Assembly (NCBI GenBank): GCA_038373885.1
Contig: JAWZYV010000091.1
Coordinates: 496,001-560,000 of the forward strand
Reading direction: 5' to 3'
Origin: Cheiracanthium punctorium
Taxonomy: Eukaryota; Arthropoda; Arachnida; Araneae; Cheiracanthiidae
DNA length: 64,000 nt
Shown here: positions 37,479 through 49,253 of the stretch, in pieces
Layout: the number at the start of each line of letters is the position of its first letter
Position numbering within the stretch: the stretch's first letter is position 1
Notes under the pieces: model-generated
The model's input: the letters and a program-made list of their open reading frames with translations, nothing else
Databases searched by the model: none
What the model was told of the DNA's origin: nothing
Translations under genes and position numbers: made by a program

Positions 37479-38965
37479 TGAATAAAAACTTCAAGGCCAA
37501 CATAGAAAATAGTATATAAGACAGAAAAATACAAACTTTCAAAAGCTTGTGTAGGAGCCATTCCTTGGAATTATACTTCAAATTTTCTTTTTTTTTTTCC
37601 ATGGATAAAAAAAGCTTTTGTCAAAGTTCAGAGTCGTTTTATACCATTCGTATTCGATAGTAGATTTCAGTTCTACTGATGATGTAAAATGTCTCCCATT
37701 TGCATAAGCTCTTCTTACTGAGTCACCCCATAAGTTCTAGGGATGGACACGACACGACTTTTTGCGAGACGAGACAAAGCTTTTCGGCTGTTTTGCGAAA
37801 CGCGAGACGCCAATTTTTCGTCTCGCATCCATCCCTAATAAGTTCTCTATTGGGTTAAGATCTGGAGAGTTAGCATGTCATTTCAATATTGTTGACTTGG
37901 AACACATTTTTTGTACTGTTATTCGAATGGATAGGTGCATTATACTGCTGATATTTTCAATTTTCTCCTGCAAGACATTCATAATTTGGTAAAAGATGAC
38001 TTGCTAGGACACTTTGATATGCTTGTAAATTCACTTTACCCGAAACGAGCATAATTGAACCTACACCATTTTCAGCAAAGCACCTCGAAGTCATCACAGA
38101 GCCTCCACCCTGGAGCTTGGAGAATACTCCTTTTTCTTTTCTTAAATCGTGTTTTTAGTACTTCCATCTGTCTGGTCCATCCAAATTCCTTTTTTTAATG
38201 AGAAAAAATTATTTCTATCCAATAGTTATCCCAGGTCATTACTTACTGGCTGAAGTTCAAACGATCTATTTTGTGCTTCTGCAGCAACTCAGGCTTAGCC
38301 AATTTCGCTGTATAAATATAACTTCCAGACTTTCTAATTGTGTTATACGCCGTTCTTTGACAAACATTTAAACTTATTGACGGAATAAGTTTCCTGGTTG
38401 ACTCCTTTTAAGTACATGCAAGTCTGCAAACTCTTCTTTCATCACGCGAAGACAAAGCTTTACATCTTCTCCCTGTATTCTTTTTGCCATAATTCTCTTT
38501 CAAGTTAAAAAAAGAAATTGTATCAGTCTTTGATTTTCCTATCTTTATTCAATAGTACAGCTATTCATTCCTGTTGAAGAAAGAGCTCCAATCTGCCCTC
38601 TCTCATGATCTTTGTTAACTTCGTACCTTTCGCCATCTTCACAAAGAACTCAAAAACTTCGAAGAAATCTATGTTAATTTTGCAAATTTAAGAGTTTCAC
38701 AATCTAAGCAATTTCAATAATATTTAAGTCAGCATATGTATAGTTATTTTCAAAAAAATTACCGGTGGCCTTAAAGTTTTTACTCAAGCTGAAAATACCG
38801 GTTTTGTACGTGCGACTTCTGATAATTATATAATTTATAAATTCTGTTTGTTGCGTTATTTCTTAACAAAGAACTTTATCAATAAATAATACAATAAAAT
38901 TTGAATCCCTTTTATTTCATTTTCTCAAGATTTTTTTACTGGCCTTAAAGTTTTTACTCAGACTG
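37479..38965 (-). mobile_element. Tc1-like transposon relic with IR/DR-type ends
   Basis: A decayed Tc1-type transposase is readable on the minus strand in several frames. Fragments include GRRCKALSSRDERRVCRLA, then SGSYIYTAKLAKPELLQKHK. Later come GGGSVM and QQYNAPIHSNN. A SPDLNPIENLWG-type motif is split by a MITE. The right end has two direct copies of GGCCTTAAAGTTTTTACTCA (38767-38786 and 38941-38960), 174 bp apart. An inverted copy with 18 of 20 matches lies at 37479-37498. Paired repeats at this spacing are the IR/DR arrangement of some Tc1 families. The outer left repeat was not found. Stops and frameshifts make it inactive. Confidence 0.8.
37738..37837. mobile_element. 100-bp hAT-type MITE nested in the Tc1-like relic
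   Basis: Terminal inverted repeats TAGGGATGGA and TCCATCCCTA, flanked by a perfect 8-bp duplication ATAAGTTC (37730-37737 and 37838-37845). Eight-base duplications and TAGGG-type termini fit the hAT superfamily. It interrupts the PDLNPIENLWG coding motif of the Tc1-like transposase, so it inserted later. An open frame across it is spurious. Confidence 0.9.
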
Positions 38966-41900
38966 TAAATTTCCATCAGTGATTAGTACCTCCTAGAAAA
39001 TTGATAATTTTCTGAATATAGTAATACCTTGACATACGCTCCCCTACTTACACGATCCTGGATTTTTAAATCTCGTCGATTTTTTTTTCTTCTTTACGCG
39101 ATTTTAAAATCTCATGGATTTGTTTTTTTCTCAAAGTCTTCTACATCAAAGTAACTTCGGTTTAAGATTTTAATAATATTATTTGCTATCTATATTTATC
39201 ATCTAAGATTTTACTAAATATTTTTTTCTAATTTTTTCCCCGGTCTACTTAAAAATGATTTAAGTGTACATATTTATATTCGAAATTATACCCCGACTTC
39301 CTACTGGTCCCCCCCCCCCTATCGTATAAGTTCAACTGTACAATTTAATTAGTTGTACAGTAATTAACGGAATTACTGTACAATGAAATTTCATCTGAGA
39401 TTCTGCAGCATCAGTTAAACCGCCCAAACATAAAACGGTTTGATCGCAGCTAGAGTTTCATCCGATATTACGAAATGGCTCTCATACCAGTAGTCTACGT
39501 GATAAAATTTCATATTATCAACCAATTAAACAAATTAAATATCAGTGTTAAAGTTTACTTTCACTTAATCAGGACAGTGACAGTAATAATGCTATATATA
39601 AAACAACCAAAATTCCCTTGAAGGTTTAAATTTTAATTTAAGAAGTGGAATTCACCCTTAAAACCAATTTTTAGAACTTTCAAGATTTTTTTTCGCTTTT
39701 TTTACAAGTAATTTTAAAAGAGATAAAATTACAATAATTCTATGATATACTGTATAATTGAAATAAATGTATAATTTCACACAGGACTCCGATTTTTAAC
39801 CAAATTCGGAAAAGGGAGAGTTTCTACAATTCGAAGCGTTTCTTTTTTACTTACTTATTTACTTATTCTTCAAATACTAATCTTGTTGATTTTGATTTAA
39901 AAAAATTTAAACTGATTTAAATTTTGAGGGTTTTTTTTGTGCAACGCCCCCAGCAATAAAAATATTAAATAGTTCTAAAGCTACTTTCAAAAGGCTTTAA
40001 AAGTTATTGAATTTTTATTTTTAAATGGAAAAAAACATAATATGCATAGGTTTAAACAGATTTTACAATTAAAAGTTATGAATGAATAGCTATTAGGGAA
40101 TGGTTAAAGCAAATGTAACGATGTCACTAAATTAATTCTTCCAATAGCTGCCCTCAAAAAATAATCTATTTTGTAAGTCTTTGTATAAAATTTCCGAATG
40201 CTACTTACGTTCTTATGAACAAGAGATGATCTGGAGAGTTCTTTTGGACATAGGGTAAACTTAAATAATAAATACTATGTTTTGTTAGAAATAAAGTAAC
40301 ATCTTGAAAATGCACTTACAGTATTCCTTATACACTCCAATATATTGGAATTCTTCGATGTGTTCTTTTAGAACTATAGATGATATGTGCATTATTTTCA
40401 TTAAAGAGTATGGCCATATAGTACTGTGACGTCGCAGCATGTATGAAAAATGGTCATGCTGCGGACTTGTGACAGTATGTATAAGTGAAGAGTTCGCCGC
40501 AGAGAGATTGTGGCGACGGACAAATGGCCACCTGGGGCAGTTTTTATGACGCCATACGGTGACCAACATGTACGCCACTTAGTGAGAAATTACAGTGCGA
40601 CGTCACAGAAAGCGTGAATTTACATCACATATGTGATTTGACAAGCAACGTCACTGACAACTTAGACGCCGTACGAGTGGTATAGTAAATATGGAAATAA
40701 ATAAATAACATTGAGAATTCATATATTTTTTTCTAAAAAATATGAGCGAAGACCACTCCCCAAAAAAGTTTAATTTTCTGTAGTAGGAATAGACCTCTAA
40801 GGTGGGTTATCCTCTCCCCCTCTCAAGAAACATCCATAAAGCCAACCCAGTCAGCAGATGAAAATGTGTATCGATGATGTTCGATTTAAATATGTTATTT
40901 TTTTACCCTTAAACACTTTGTAGAAATTAAAATTATTAATAATGAAATTTAGCGGAATAATTTTTTAATATTTTTACCACAAACGGAGAGAATTCTAAAA
41001 TAAAATGTCCTAAAAAGAGATATCTTAGACTATAATAGATCCATACTGAATTTCCTACGTGATTAATAAGATTGACTTCGATTTGAGATTTACAAATGCT
41101 GATGCTTCATACATGTCTGTAAATGTGTTTCTTTATCAAACAGGATCCCAAAATAGGAACTTATTGAAGAGAGTGATTGGTTTGAAATATGATTCCAAAG
41201 CTAACACTTCCACCTCCACCTCATTCGTATTGGTATTTTCTGTTGCACAAACCCATGCTGTTCGCTCCAAGAAGACTAAAATGATGCAAGAAAGAGCGTG
41301 TGCCTCTCGCTGTTCATCAAACCGCATCTCGCTCACTTTCTAGCTCTCCAACGAATGAAAGGAAGCATACATCCATATTCCTGAAGTCACTACCGCAGTC
41401 TCTCGCTCACACCTGTAAATATCGCAGGAATTATTTTCTTCCGCCCTCCCGCATTGTTTCCGAAGGGAAACGATAACCTCCGAGGTGTAATAAAGACCCG
41501 GCCTTTCATTGTTGCACACTTGAAGACAATATGCGATGGTGGGAGACGTTCGCATCTTGAACTTTCTAAAAAAATGAGAAACGAACGAATAGGGTTCAAG
41601 GTTCAGGATGGGGGAACAATTGGGATTGGAATTTATTTCTTGCTTTAATTTTTCTTTTGCAATAACCTCTCTGTGGCCGTTATACATGTGATGACAGAAT
41701 GAAAGGGGTACGAATGGTAAAATACTGCCTTGGGGAAACTTCCCTGCTTTGTTTCATTAAGAAGTTTCGCTACTCTTAATGCAAGATAATTTCTGTTTTA
41801 GCTTTGGAGTGCTATTATAAATTCAAAATACAAGAAAGCAGTTTTTGTCCCCATCAGACAAATGGTGATGATCACCAATGAACCCCTTTATACGAACATT

Positions 41901-42179
41901 GATTAAACAACCTTTTACAATATTTTCTTACGTATAGTAACATTTTCTGTTTCTTTTCAACAAAAAGATCGCTTCAGCTGTCTTTTTATTGGCTAACAAA
42001 GTTCGTGAGAATCTATCTAATCTATATATCATAAAGTCTTATTTGTTTGCTAATACTGTACAAGTTCGTACAAATCTATACTATCCGGCCAATCTATCAT
42101 GAAATTTTGCACAAATAAGCCAAAAACATATTGAATTAACTTCATATTTTTACATTTGTACGAACGCTGACCAGATTGT
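38966..42179. other. Intergenic sequence, no gene supported
   Basis: AT-rich. The segment from about 39015 (TAATACCTTGACATACG) to about 39350 could be a decayed pogo-like repeat, but its ends do not match well enough to call. Short frames at 40285-41687 have no recognisable domain. Confidence 0.4.
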
Positions 42180-42405
42180 ATGGTGGGTAAAGCACCGCAC
42201 TACAGTTTCGGGTTCAACTCCCGGCGGTCGAGGTTCGATCCCCGACTAGGCGCTGATGTCATTGTGTTGGTCCCTTCATAGGGGACAACGATGGTCCACC
42301 TACTAGGTGTCCCCATAATAAAGTGACCAACAACCCCGGCCTTAGTTGCGGCCAATGCCTCCAAGGCATGTTTAATGCCCGCTTTTTGGGGAAAAAAAGA
42401 AAAAC
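42172..42405 (+). mobile_element. tRNA-derived SINE, third family
   Basis: The head has an A-box-like stretch (TGGTGGGTAAAGCAC) and two B-box-like motifs in tandem, GGGTTCAACTCCC and GGTTCGATCCCC (42232 onward). A non-tRNA body follows (TGATGTCATTGTGTTGGTCC, then GTGTCCCCATAATAAAGTG). The end is approximate. No foldable full tRNA is present. Confidence 0.65.
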
Positions 42406-43880
42406 ATTTGTACGAATTACTTGTGAAAATAAGTCTTATTCTTCTGCGAAGAACGGGCATTTCAATTCATGCACTATGTAAAACATTTTCATTATTTGGT
42501 AACAAATCATAATAATCACAGTCCATCATAGTTAATGGAGAACCGAATAAGTAGCAGCGTTTCGTCTTTCGAGAAGAACACTAATTTCCTCTAACTCCAT
42601 GTATAGCATAGATACTAGCAATACGGCTAACAAAGCCAATCAGATACGCCAATCAATTTTACAATTTGGTTTTAGAACATACTTCTGTCTGTGTAATATT
42701 CTTATAGTATAAGAACTCATTTAAAGAGAAAATGTACTGATGAACCGGATAACTCTACAATTATATAAATATGGTATCTATAAAGCAATAAATATTTCTG
42801 TTTAATTTTTTTGTGACGTATGCAAATCTGTCCAAAAACGTAGACTGATTGGCTTGAAAGTTTGCACTGATCAGTAAAATGATATTGAAGAAACTTGAAA
42901 CAGATTTAAAAATCTGAATGAACTCGAATAATCTACCTCTTTCTTCATTTTCAGATTCGAAAGTGTCCCTTACATGGTTTGACATGTTAAAATTTTGCAA
43001 AGGTGTACAGAAAAATATAGTGAAAAACAAAAATTGCCAAACAAAAAAATTCCTAAATTAAAGTCCTCTAAACAAACATAGTTTTAGCATAAAGAGAAAG
43101 GTTTTCGTAACTAGCAGTTTTATTCATAAACTCTCTTTTAAAGCTCAAACTATTTGGATGCCTAATAAGAACACTAAAAAAAAACTGATGTTTAAAGGTT
43201 AAAACTAATAAGCAACACGCAAATAAAAAATGTAAATAAACGTAAATAAATAAATCTTTATTTATTTGTATTATTTACAGAATTTTTTATTAATTTTATG
43301 TCGCTATCTATAAACTATGGTACAATAGAAATAGCCCTTTTAAAATAAATATAAAATTTATCTTTAAAAATAGTCAATATGCATTATTAGCATTCAACAG
43401 CCTAAATTTGTTTATTTAATAAGCAGCGTGCCAGCTTAATCCATTTTCTTTTTCACACTTCTCAAGTTTAGTTTAGTTCTTAATCAACTGTTTTAATGTT
43501 ATCGTAAATGTAGTTTTGAGAGTATTGTTTTTCTATAGAGAAAAAACGAAAACTATTCTGTGAAGAAACGGTTATCGTGAAAATCTTGTTGGTGAAAACT
43601 ACTTTTGCGAAAGTGTGAAAGTGTTATTTCAGAATGGTGAAATTTTTATTTCCCTAATCCACTTATGTTACCTACATTATTGATTAAAGATTTATAGATA
43701 TAATTCAGAATGAAGACCACTAAGCCACAGAGAGGAATTATCATTACGTAACTAGTTCATACAGTATGAACTATTTCTTTTTCTTTAAATATCGTTGGGG
43801 GGGAAAATTGTGAGTTTTATGTTTAATTCTTCTGATTCATCATTTCTATTTCTATTTGCAGTAGCACAGTTATGGTGAAG
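42406..43880. other. Intergenic sequence, no gene supported
   Basis: AT-rich; nothing recognisable on either strand beyond short homopolymers. Confidence 0.45.
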
Positions 43881-44033
43881 TAGGGATGGACGACAGACAA
43901 AATATAGGCTCGTCTCGTCTCGCAAAACAGCTACAAATCTTTGTCTGGTATCGCAAAATTCCTGCATTGTACTGATACAAACGCTGTCACGTTAAAAAAA
44001 GCCATGAAATATCTCTTCTAGCATCTATCCCTA
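43881..44033. mobile_element. hAT-type MITE related to the one at 37738
   Basis: Starts TAGGGATGGA and ends TCTATCCCTA. The interior shares GTCTCG/CGAGAC repeats and TTTTGCGA/TCGCAAAA blocks with the 37738-37837 element. No 8-bp duplication is evident, so the copy is older or rearranged. Confidence 0.6.
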
Positions 44034-45257
44034 TTTAGAATAACTCTATTTGTTCCGTGTTTTTCCTGTGTTGAAAATACTTTCAAAGCCGAAAATTTGC
44101 TACAAAACACTCAAACTTGGGAAACGGTTGCATTTTCACATTTTTATGAAGCTGTGACTTCATTCTGTGTCTCTTTATATGTCTGTGCAAAATTTTTGAA
44201 TGCTAACTGTGAAAATTTGTACTATGCGATACAAAAGAATAATGAAAGCTGGCAAAATGACAAATGCATTTTTTGCTTTTTAAATGTAGATATGTTCTCT
44301 GAATTTTTGTGGCAGTACCAATAGCATAAACGCTTCTCAGCAAATGTGGGAACATTTCCGGAACCATCAATGAACTGAACTATAGTTTGCTTTCTAATTA
44401 CTAAAGAAAAACTCATAACACTGCATCAAAATGTTTGATATTAATACATTTTTTTAATCCCGGCGATTGCCACTCTAACATTTTTGTCTATTATAATTTC
44501 ACTTACATTTCCGTATTACTCTCATCAAGCGGTGATAATTAACACTATTACAAGGCGAAGATTAAAAGAAAACATCAGTACATGACACTTCCGTCCGTTA
44601 TTATGTACTCAGTATGTAACTTGTGTGTTTAAGAGAATGCCGCTACATTTACTTCCTAGAATAATTAGTTGCTTTTGTTTAAGCTGCAAGGCAGAATAGA
44701 AAGCTATGTGCATTTAATAGTTTCTTTCACTGAACTATTTTTGTTCCTTTAATTTGATATTTTGTATTAAACAATGCTATTTTCATGTTCCAAACTTTCT
44801 CTCTAGTTCAATTTCTGCTGATTTTCTAAATACTTTCAATGTTTTTCGGAAAATATAATCCCCGTGTTTATTTATTCAGTGAGGGAAAAGAGAAAAAGTA
44901 TGAAAGTATTATCAATATAATATATAATTAATCTTAAAATATTACAAATTAAATTAATACTTTTGAAAATAGTTTTAGATTATTCAGTCAAAATTCATGC
45001 CGAAATATTCGACAAGTGATGAACATGCAAAAGATTTTCGTTCAGCATTTTTGGGAGAACGTAATTCATTGCTTTTGAGAAAGAAAGAAAAAGAAAAGGA
45101 AAAGAGAAAGAGAAAAAAGTGAAAATTTTATCAAAATAATAGTTAATTTTGAACAATCATAAATTAAAATAACCGCTTTTGAAAATAACTTTTAGAATAT
45201 TCAATCACATACAACTTAGAGAGATGCTCGACAAGAAGGGAATATGTAGAAGAAAAA
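44034..45257. other. Intergenic sequence, no gene supported
   Basis: AT-rich. Purine-rich AAGAAAGAAAAAGAAAAGG tracts near 45080-45115. No coding signals. Confidence 0.45.
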
Positions 45258-45620
45258 CAGTAGAACCTCTCTAATCGGTCATCTTCGGGAGTGGGGTATA
45301 GTTGGAACGCAAAAAAGGGCGGATTATCAGAAATTACAGAAAAATAAGGATTTACTGTAAAATAAACAAACTCTAAATTCAAAAATGACTGAGTTTTGTT
45401 CTCAGAACTCAGTTATTGTTCTCTACAGTATAAACGTTACAATAAATGGCTCAAAAGCTTTTACTGTTATTGAAAAAAGCAAAAAAGTATGTATTTACTG
45501 AACATATATATGTAATGTTGATGGTAAGTCATCGAAAAATAGAGACAAAGTTCGGCTCGAGAACGGTCGGATAAACCGGAATGACGGATCAGCCGAGGGC
45601 GGACGAGAGATGTCCTACTG
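45258..45620. mobile_element. pogo/Tigger-type MITE
   Basis: The left end CAGTAGAACCTCTCTAATC and the right end, read inward as CAGTAGGACATCTCTCGTC, are inverted repeats of the style seen in pogo/Tigger elements. Further matching includes GGCGGATTATC against GGTTTATCC. The right end is followed by TA; the left flank no longer shows TA. No transposase is encoded. Confidence 0.65.
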
Positions 45621-45798
45621 TATTGCTATATCTAAAATAGTTAGTACATTAGCGGAAAAAAACACTCAAAATACTGGTGTTAAACGATAAAATAAATAAA
45701 AAACTTTGTGAAAAAACACACATAAGATGTTACTTGTAAGTTGATACGTACATTTCGACCAAAAATTCTTTCGGTCTTCGTCAGTCAAAGCCCTTCGT

Positions 45799-46405
<607 letters not shown>

Positions 46406-46939
46406 ATTCTGTGTGATATTCTATATGTTTATCAAAAATAGTGGCTATTTTTATTAATCTACTTTTTTTACTATCAAAAAATTTCCCTTAGTTTTCATTG
46501 TGATACCAATTTATCAATTTTTTGTATTTTTCTTTTTGTGATTTTGGCTGATAATTTTATGACTGATGTATATAAAATTTTTAAGGCTGATAAAAAAATT
46601 CCAACTCAAAACCCTTAATTGAATTATGTGTTAAATAAAAATTAAAATACACAACTATCCCTTTTAGATAAAACAATTTTTTTTTCACTGAACAAGTACA
46701 AAAGGTTATTTTTAATTAAGTATGCTTTTTTGCAAAAATATGAAGCTGTACTTGAAAAAATAATCCTTTCAGGTCGAATATATAAATTTCCCTATTCCCC
46801 AAGTATACCATATGACTGCACTTCAAAGACCAATGAATATATGTTTTGGTTGTAGCACTCTGCACATTAGAGTTCTCTGGATAGAGAAAAAAAAATCCAC
46901 AATGCTTTTATGACAGGACTTGTGTGATATGTGCGTAAT

Positions 46940-47540
46940 TAGATAATTGAGCGTGGTCAGTTTGTCAACTATCATGATAGTCGTACTGTGCAGTAGGACA
47001 CGACTTTCACCGTGCGCAGGTGGCTGGGAAATCACGTTGGCAACAATGAAAGATCCAAAGAACTAACTCCGGAATTACAGAATCTCTTTTCAAAAGTTTT
47101 GGCAGAGAGTCAGGTCCGACAGATAGTGCGACAGTTCCAAGCAACCCCATTGATGTCATTCCTGCAAGCTACTAGAAATATTGTACCACAGAACTTCTAC
47201 TTGCACAGTCATTTCATTCATCCACTGTCGCGCTATATTTGGCAAGCTCTGGATATGTTCTCTGTATTAATTGGTATGTCTCGTTATAGCAGATCGTTGG
47301 TTTTTGCAACATCTGCGGATGAAAAGACGAAATCAATGACAGTGGTTGGACTGGGATCTCAACAGTTCATCATGGTAAGAGGAACAATGGAAAAGCGTAG
47401 TCGTCAATGATGAATCCTTCCTCTGTGATAGCATGCCAAAGGGATTCGGGTGTGAAAGTGCTCGAGTTAGGGACTCAATCCAAGATTTGTTGAAGACCGA
47501 CAGAAAGCTATGTCCTGAACAGCTGGTGTGGGATGTGATC
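46940..47540 (+). pseudogene. Decayed Tc1-like transposase relic
   Basis: Translation in shifting frames recovers Tc1-type segments in order. There is a helix-turn-helix remnant near 46940-47030 and RQIVRQFQATP near 47118. Near 47340-47440 comes QWLDWD followed by EQWKSVVVNDES, which resembles the second catalytic block of Tc1 transposases. The 132-codon frame at 47012-47410 covers only part of it, and several stops and frameshifts intervene. No terminal repeats were found. Identity as Tc1-like is moderately sure; the limits are approximate. Confidence 0.6.
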
Positions 47541-48326
47541 TCGTGCAACAACAAGTTATCCTTTTAGCCTTCTTTAGGGAGCATTCTGTAACCGTATGAT
47601 TTACTTTATATAGCACAAGTTCTTAGGTCCACTTCCCAACAAAGTAAAGACCAGACCCAAATAGCTCCTATCTCTCTGGACTGCTTCTGTGCCACCATTT
47701 GGCCACCTTTCAATGGTGGAGCTTCAATATCACATGATTGGAGCTTCAAGTACTGAGTGCCTGATGGCTTGCATGTCAGGATACGATTTAATTCTGTATT
47801 ATTCTTTACTTTTGTTACGTTCTGAAAGAAGTGCTGAGAAAAAATAATCACAATTAACGACTGAATACTATGAATTAATATTTAATTTACTATTAGCAAC
47901 TGACTATTGAAGATTTTTTTGTCAGTTATCACAACTAATGATATCGTTGATCGTGATTGCTGACCAAGAATTGTCATTGTTAATCGTTAATTGTGATTAA
48001 ATATTAATCGTTTGTTTTCAATCGTTTTTCAATATTAATCGTTTGTTTGTTTTCTGAAATTAGTTAGATAAGAAGAGATCTACTAAAATTTTTATTTCAT
48101 ACCATAAATCATCGAATTAATTTAGGAATAAATTATAAACTGTAGTAAATATTTAATCAACCAGCTTCTTAAAGATAAATTTAAATACAGTTCACTACAT
48201 GATCCATATCTCGATAGTAAACTTTAAAGTAGTTTTTTATAAAAATTTATGAAAGAGGAAATAAAAGACATATTTTGATTATTCATAGATAAAATAATTT
48301 TTTTAAGCTTTTTAGTATGAACTATT

Positions 48327-48503
48327 CAAGGACGTACTCAGGGGGGTGGTCTAGGGGGTCCGGAACCCCTCCGAAATTTCAGTTTTTGTAAGCAAAATAA
48401 TAGTGATGAAGTTTTGCTGTATAAAATTCTGCCTTTTTCACTGCTTGGATCCCCTCCGAAATTTTTAGACCCACCCCGAAATTTTTTTCTGGGTACGTCC
48501 CTG
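48327..48503. mobile_element. hAT-type MITE, 177 bp
   Basis: The ends CAAGGACGTACTCAG and CTGGGTACGTCCCTG are inverted repeats. Flanking octamers GAACTATT (48319-48326) and GCACTATT (48504-48511) match at 7 of 8 bases, fitting an aged 8-bp target duplication. The interior repeats CCCCTCCGAAATTT. Confidence 0.75.
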
Positions 48504-48641
48504 GCACTATTGCATTTTACATTTAATTATAATATTCTTTTTCTAAATTTCTAAAAGTTTCGTATAATTTTAGTAAAGATTTTGCACATTAACATCAATA
48601 AACATGGATAGAAAGTGTCGGATTTTTAAGGTATGTTTATA

Positions 48642-49076
48642 CAGGTTGTCCAATAAATATTGGTAAAAAAAAATAATAATAATGCACAGAATAAGAAATA
48701 AGAATCACATGTGGGGTCGGTCACGTCAACTTCCTCTAGCTGTTAATAATCATTTTGGAACAAAGTACTGAAATAATAGTGAGCTTTCCGATCATTGTCA
48801 AAAACTACTGTGTTTTTCTTAGAAAACATGTGACTAAAATTGATAGTTCAAAAATTCTATTTCATTTCATGGATGAATTTTTTGGAGACAAGCCTGTTGT
48901 TTATGAAACGTGGTTAAGAAATTAGGCGAAACATCAACACTCTTCCCAAAGTGATTATTAACAGTGATTATAAGTGAAAACGATGTTTTTGACCACACAT
49001 TGCTGTGTGATTCTGATTCCTTATTGTGTGCCCTATCTCCCCTTAAATTTTGCACCTATAATAATGGGACACCCTG
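48642..49076. mobile_element. Palindromic MITE with TA flanks, copy 1
   Basis: The left end CAGGTTGTCCAATAAA and the right end, read inward as CAGGGTGTCCCATTAT, form the start of long imperfect inverted arms. TA flanks both ends (48640-48641 and 49077-49078). Internal blocks AATCACAT..TGTGGGGTCGG and GTTAATAATCATTTTGGAAC are shared with 60248-60631. Non-coding. Confidence 0.7.
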
Positions 49077-49253
49077 TATATCACCTGTCAACAGAATACT
49101 TTTATGGCCAAGCGACATCGACGCCATTCGCTCAAGAAACCGAATATTTCCAAAGTCCGTATCGCGTTTGACATCTAATGAAGACACTGTTTGCACAACA
49201 TATCAAACCCAATCAGTTGGTTACGCAATGTGGTCTGTTCATGAGGGTTGGTG

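Noticed and set aside
39015..39350. Possible pogo-like element with ends TAATACCTTGACATACG and TATAAGTTCAACTGTA
   Set aside because: The two ends are only weakly complementary and no target duplication is visible.
41059..41687. Cluster of frames of 64-115 codons on both strands
   Set aside because: Mutually overlapping, with no domain, signal peptide or splice pattern; could be an unrecognised repeat.
42180..42245. Possible tRNA gene with double B box
   Set aside because: No cloverleaf can be closed and a SINE-like body follows directly.
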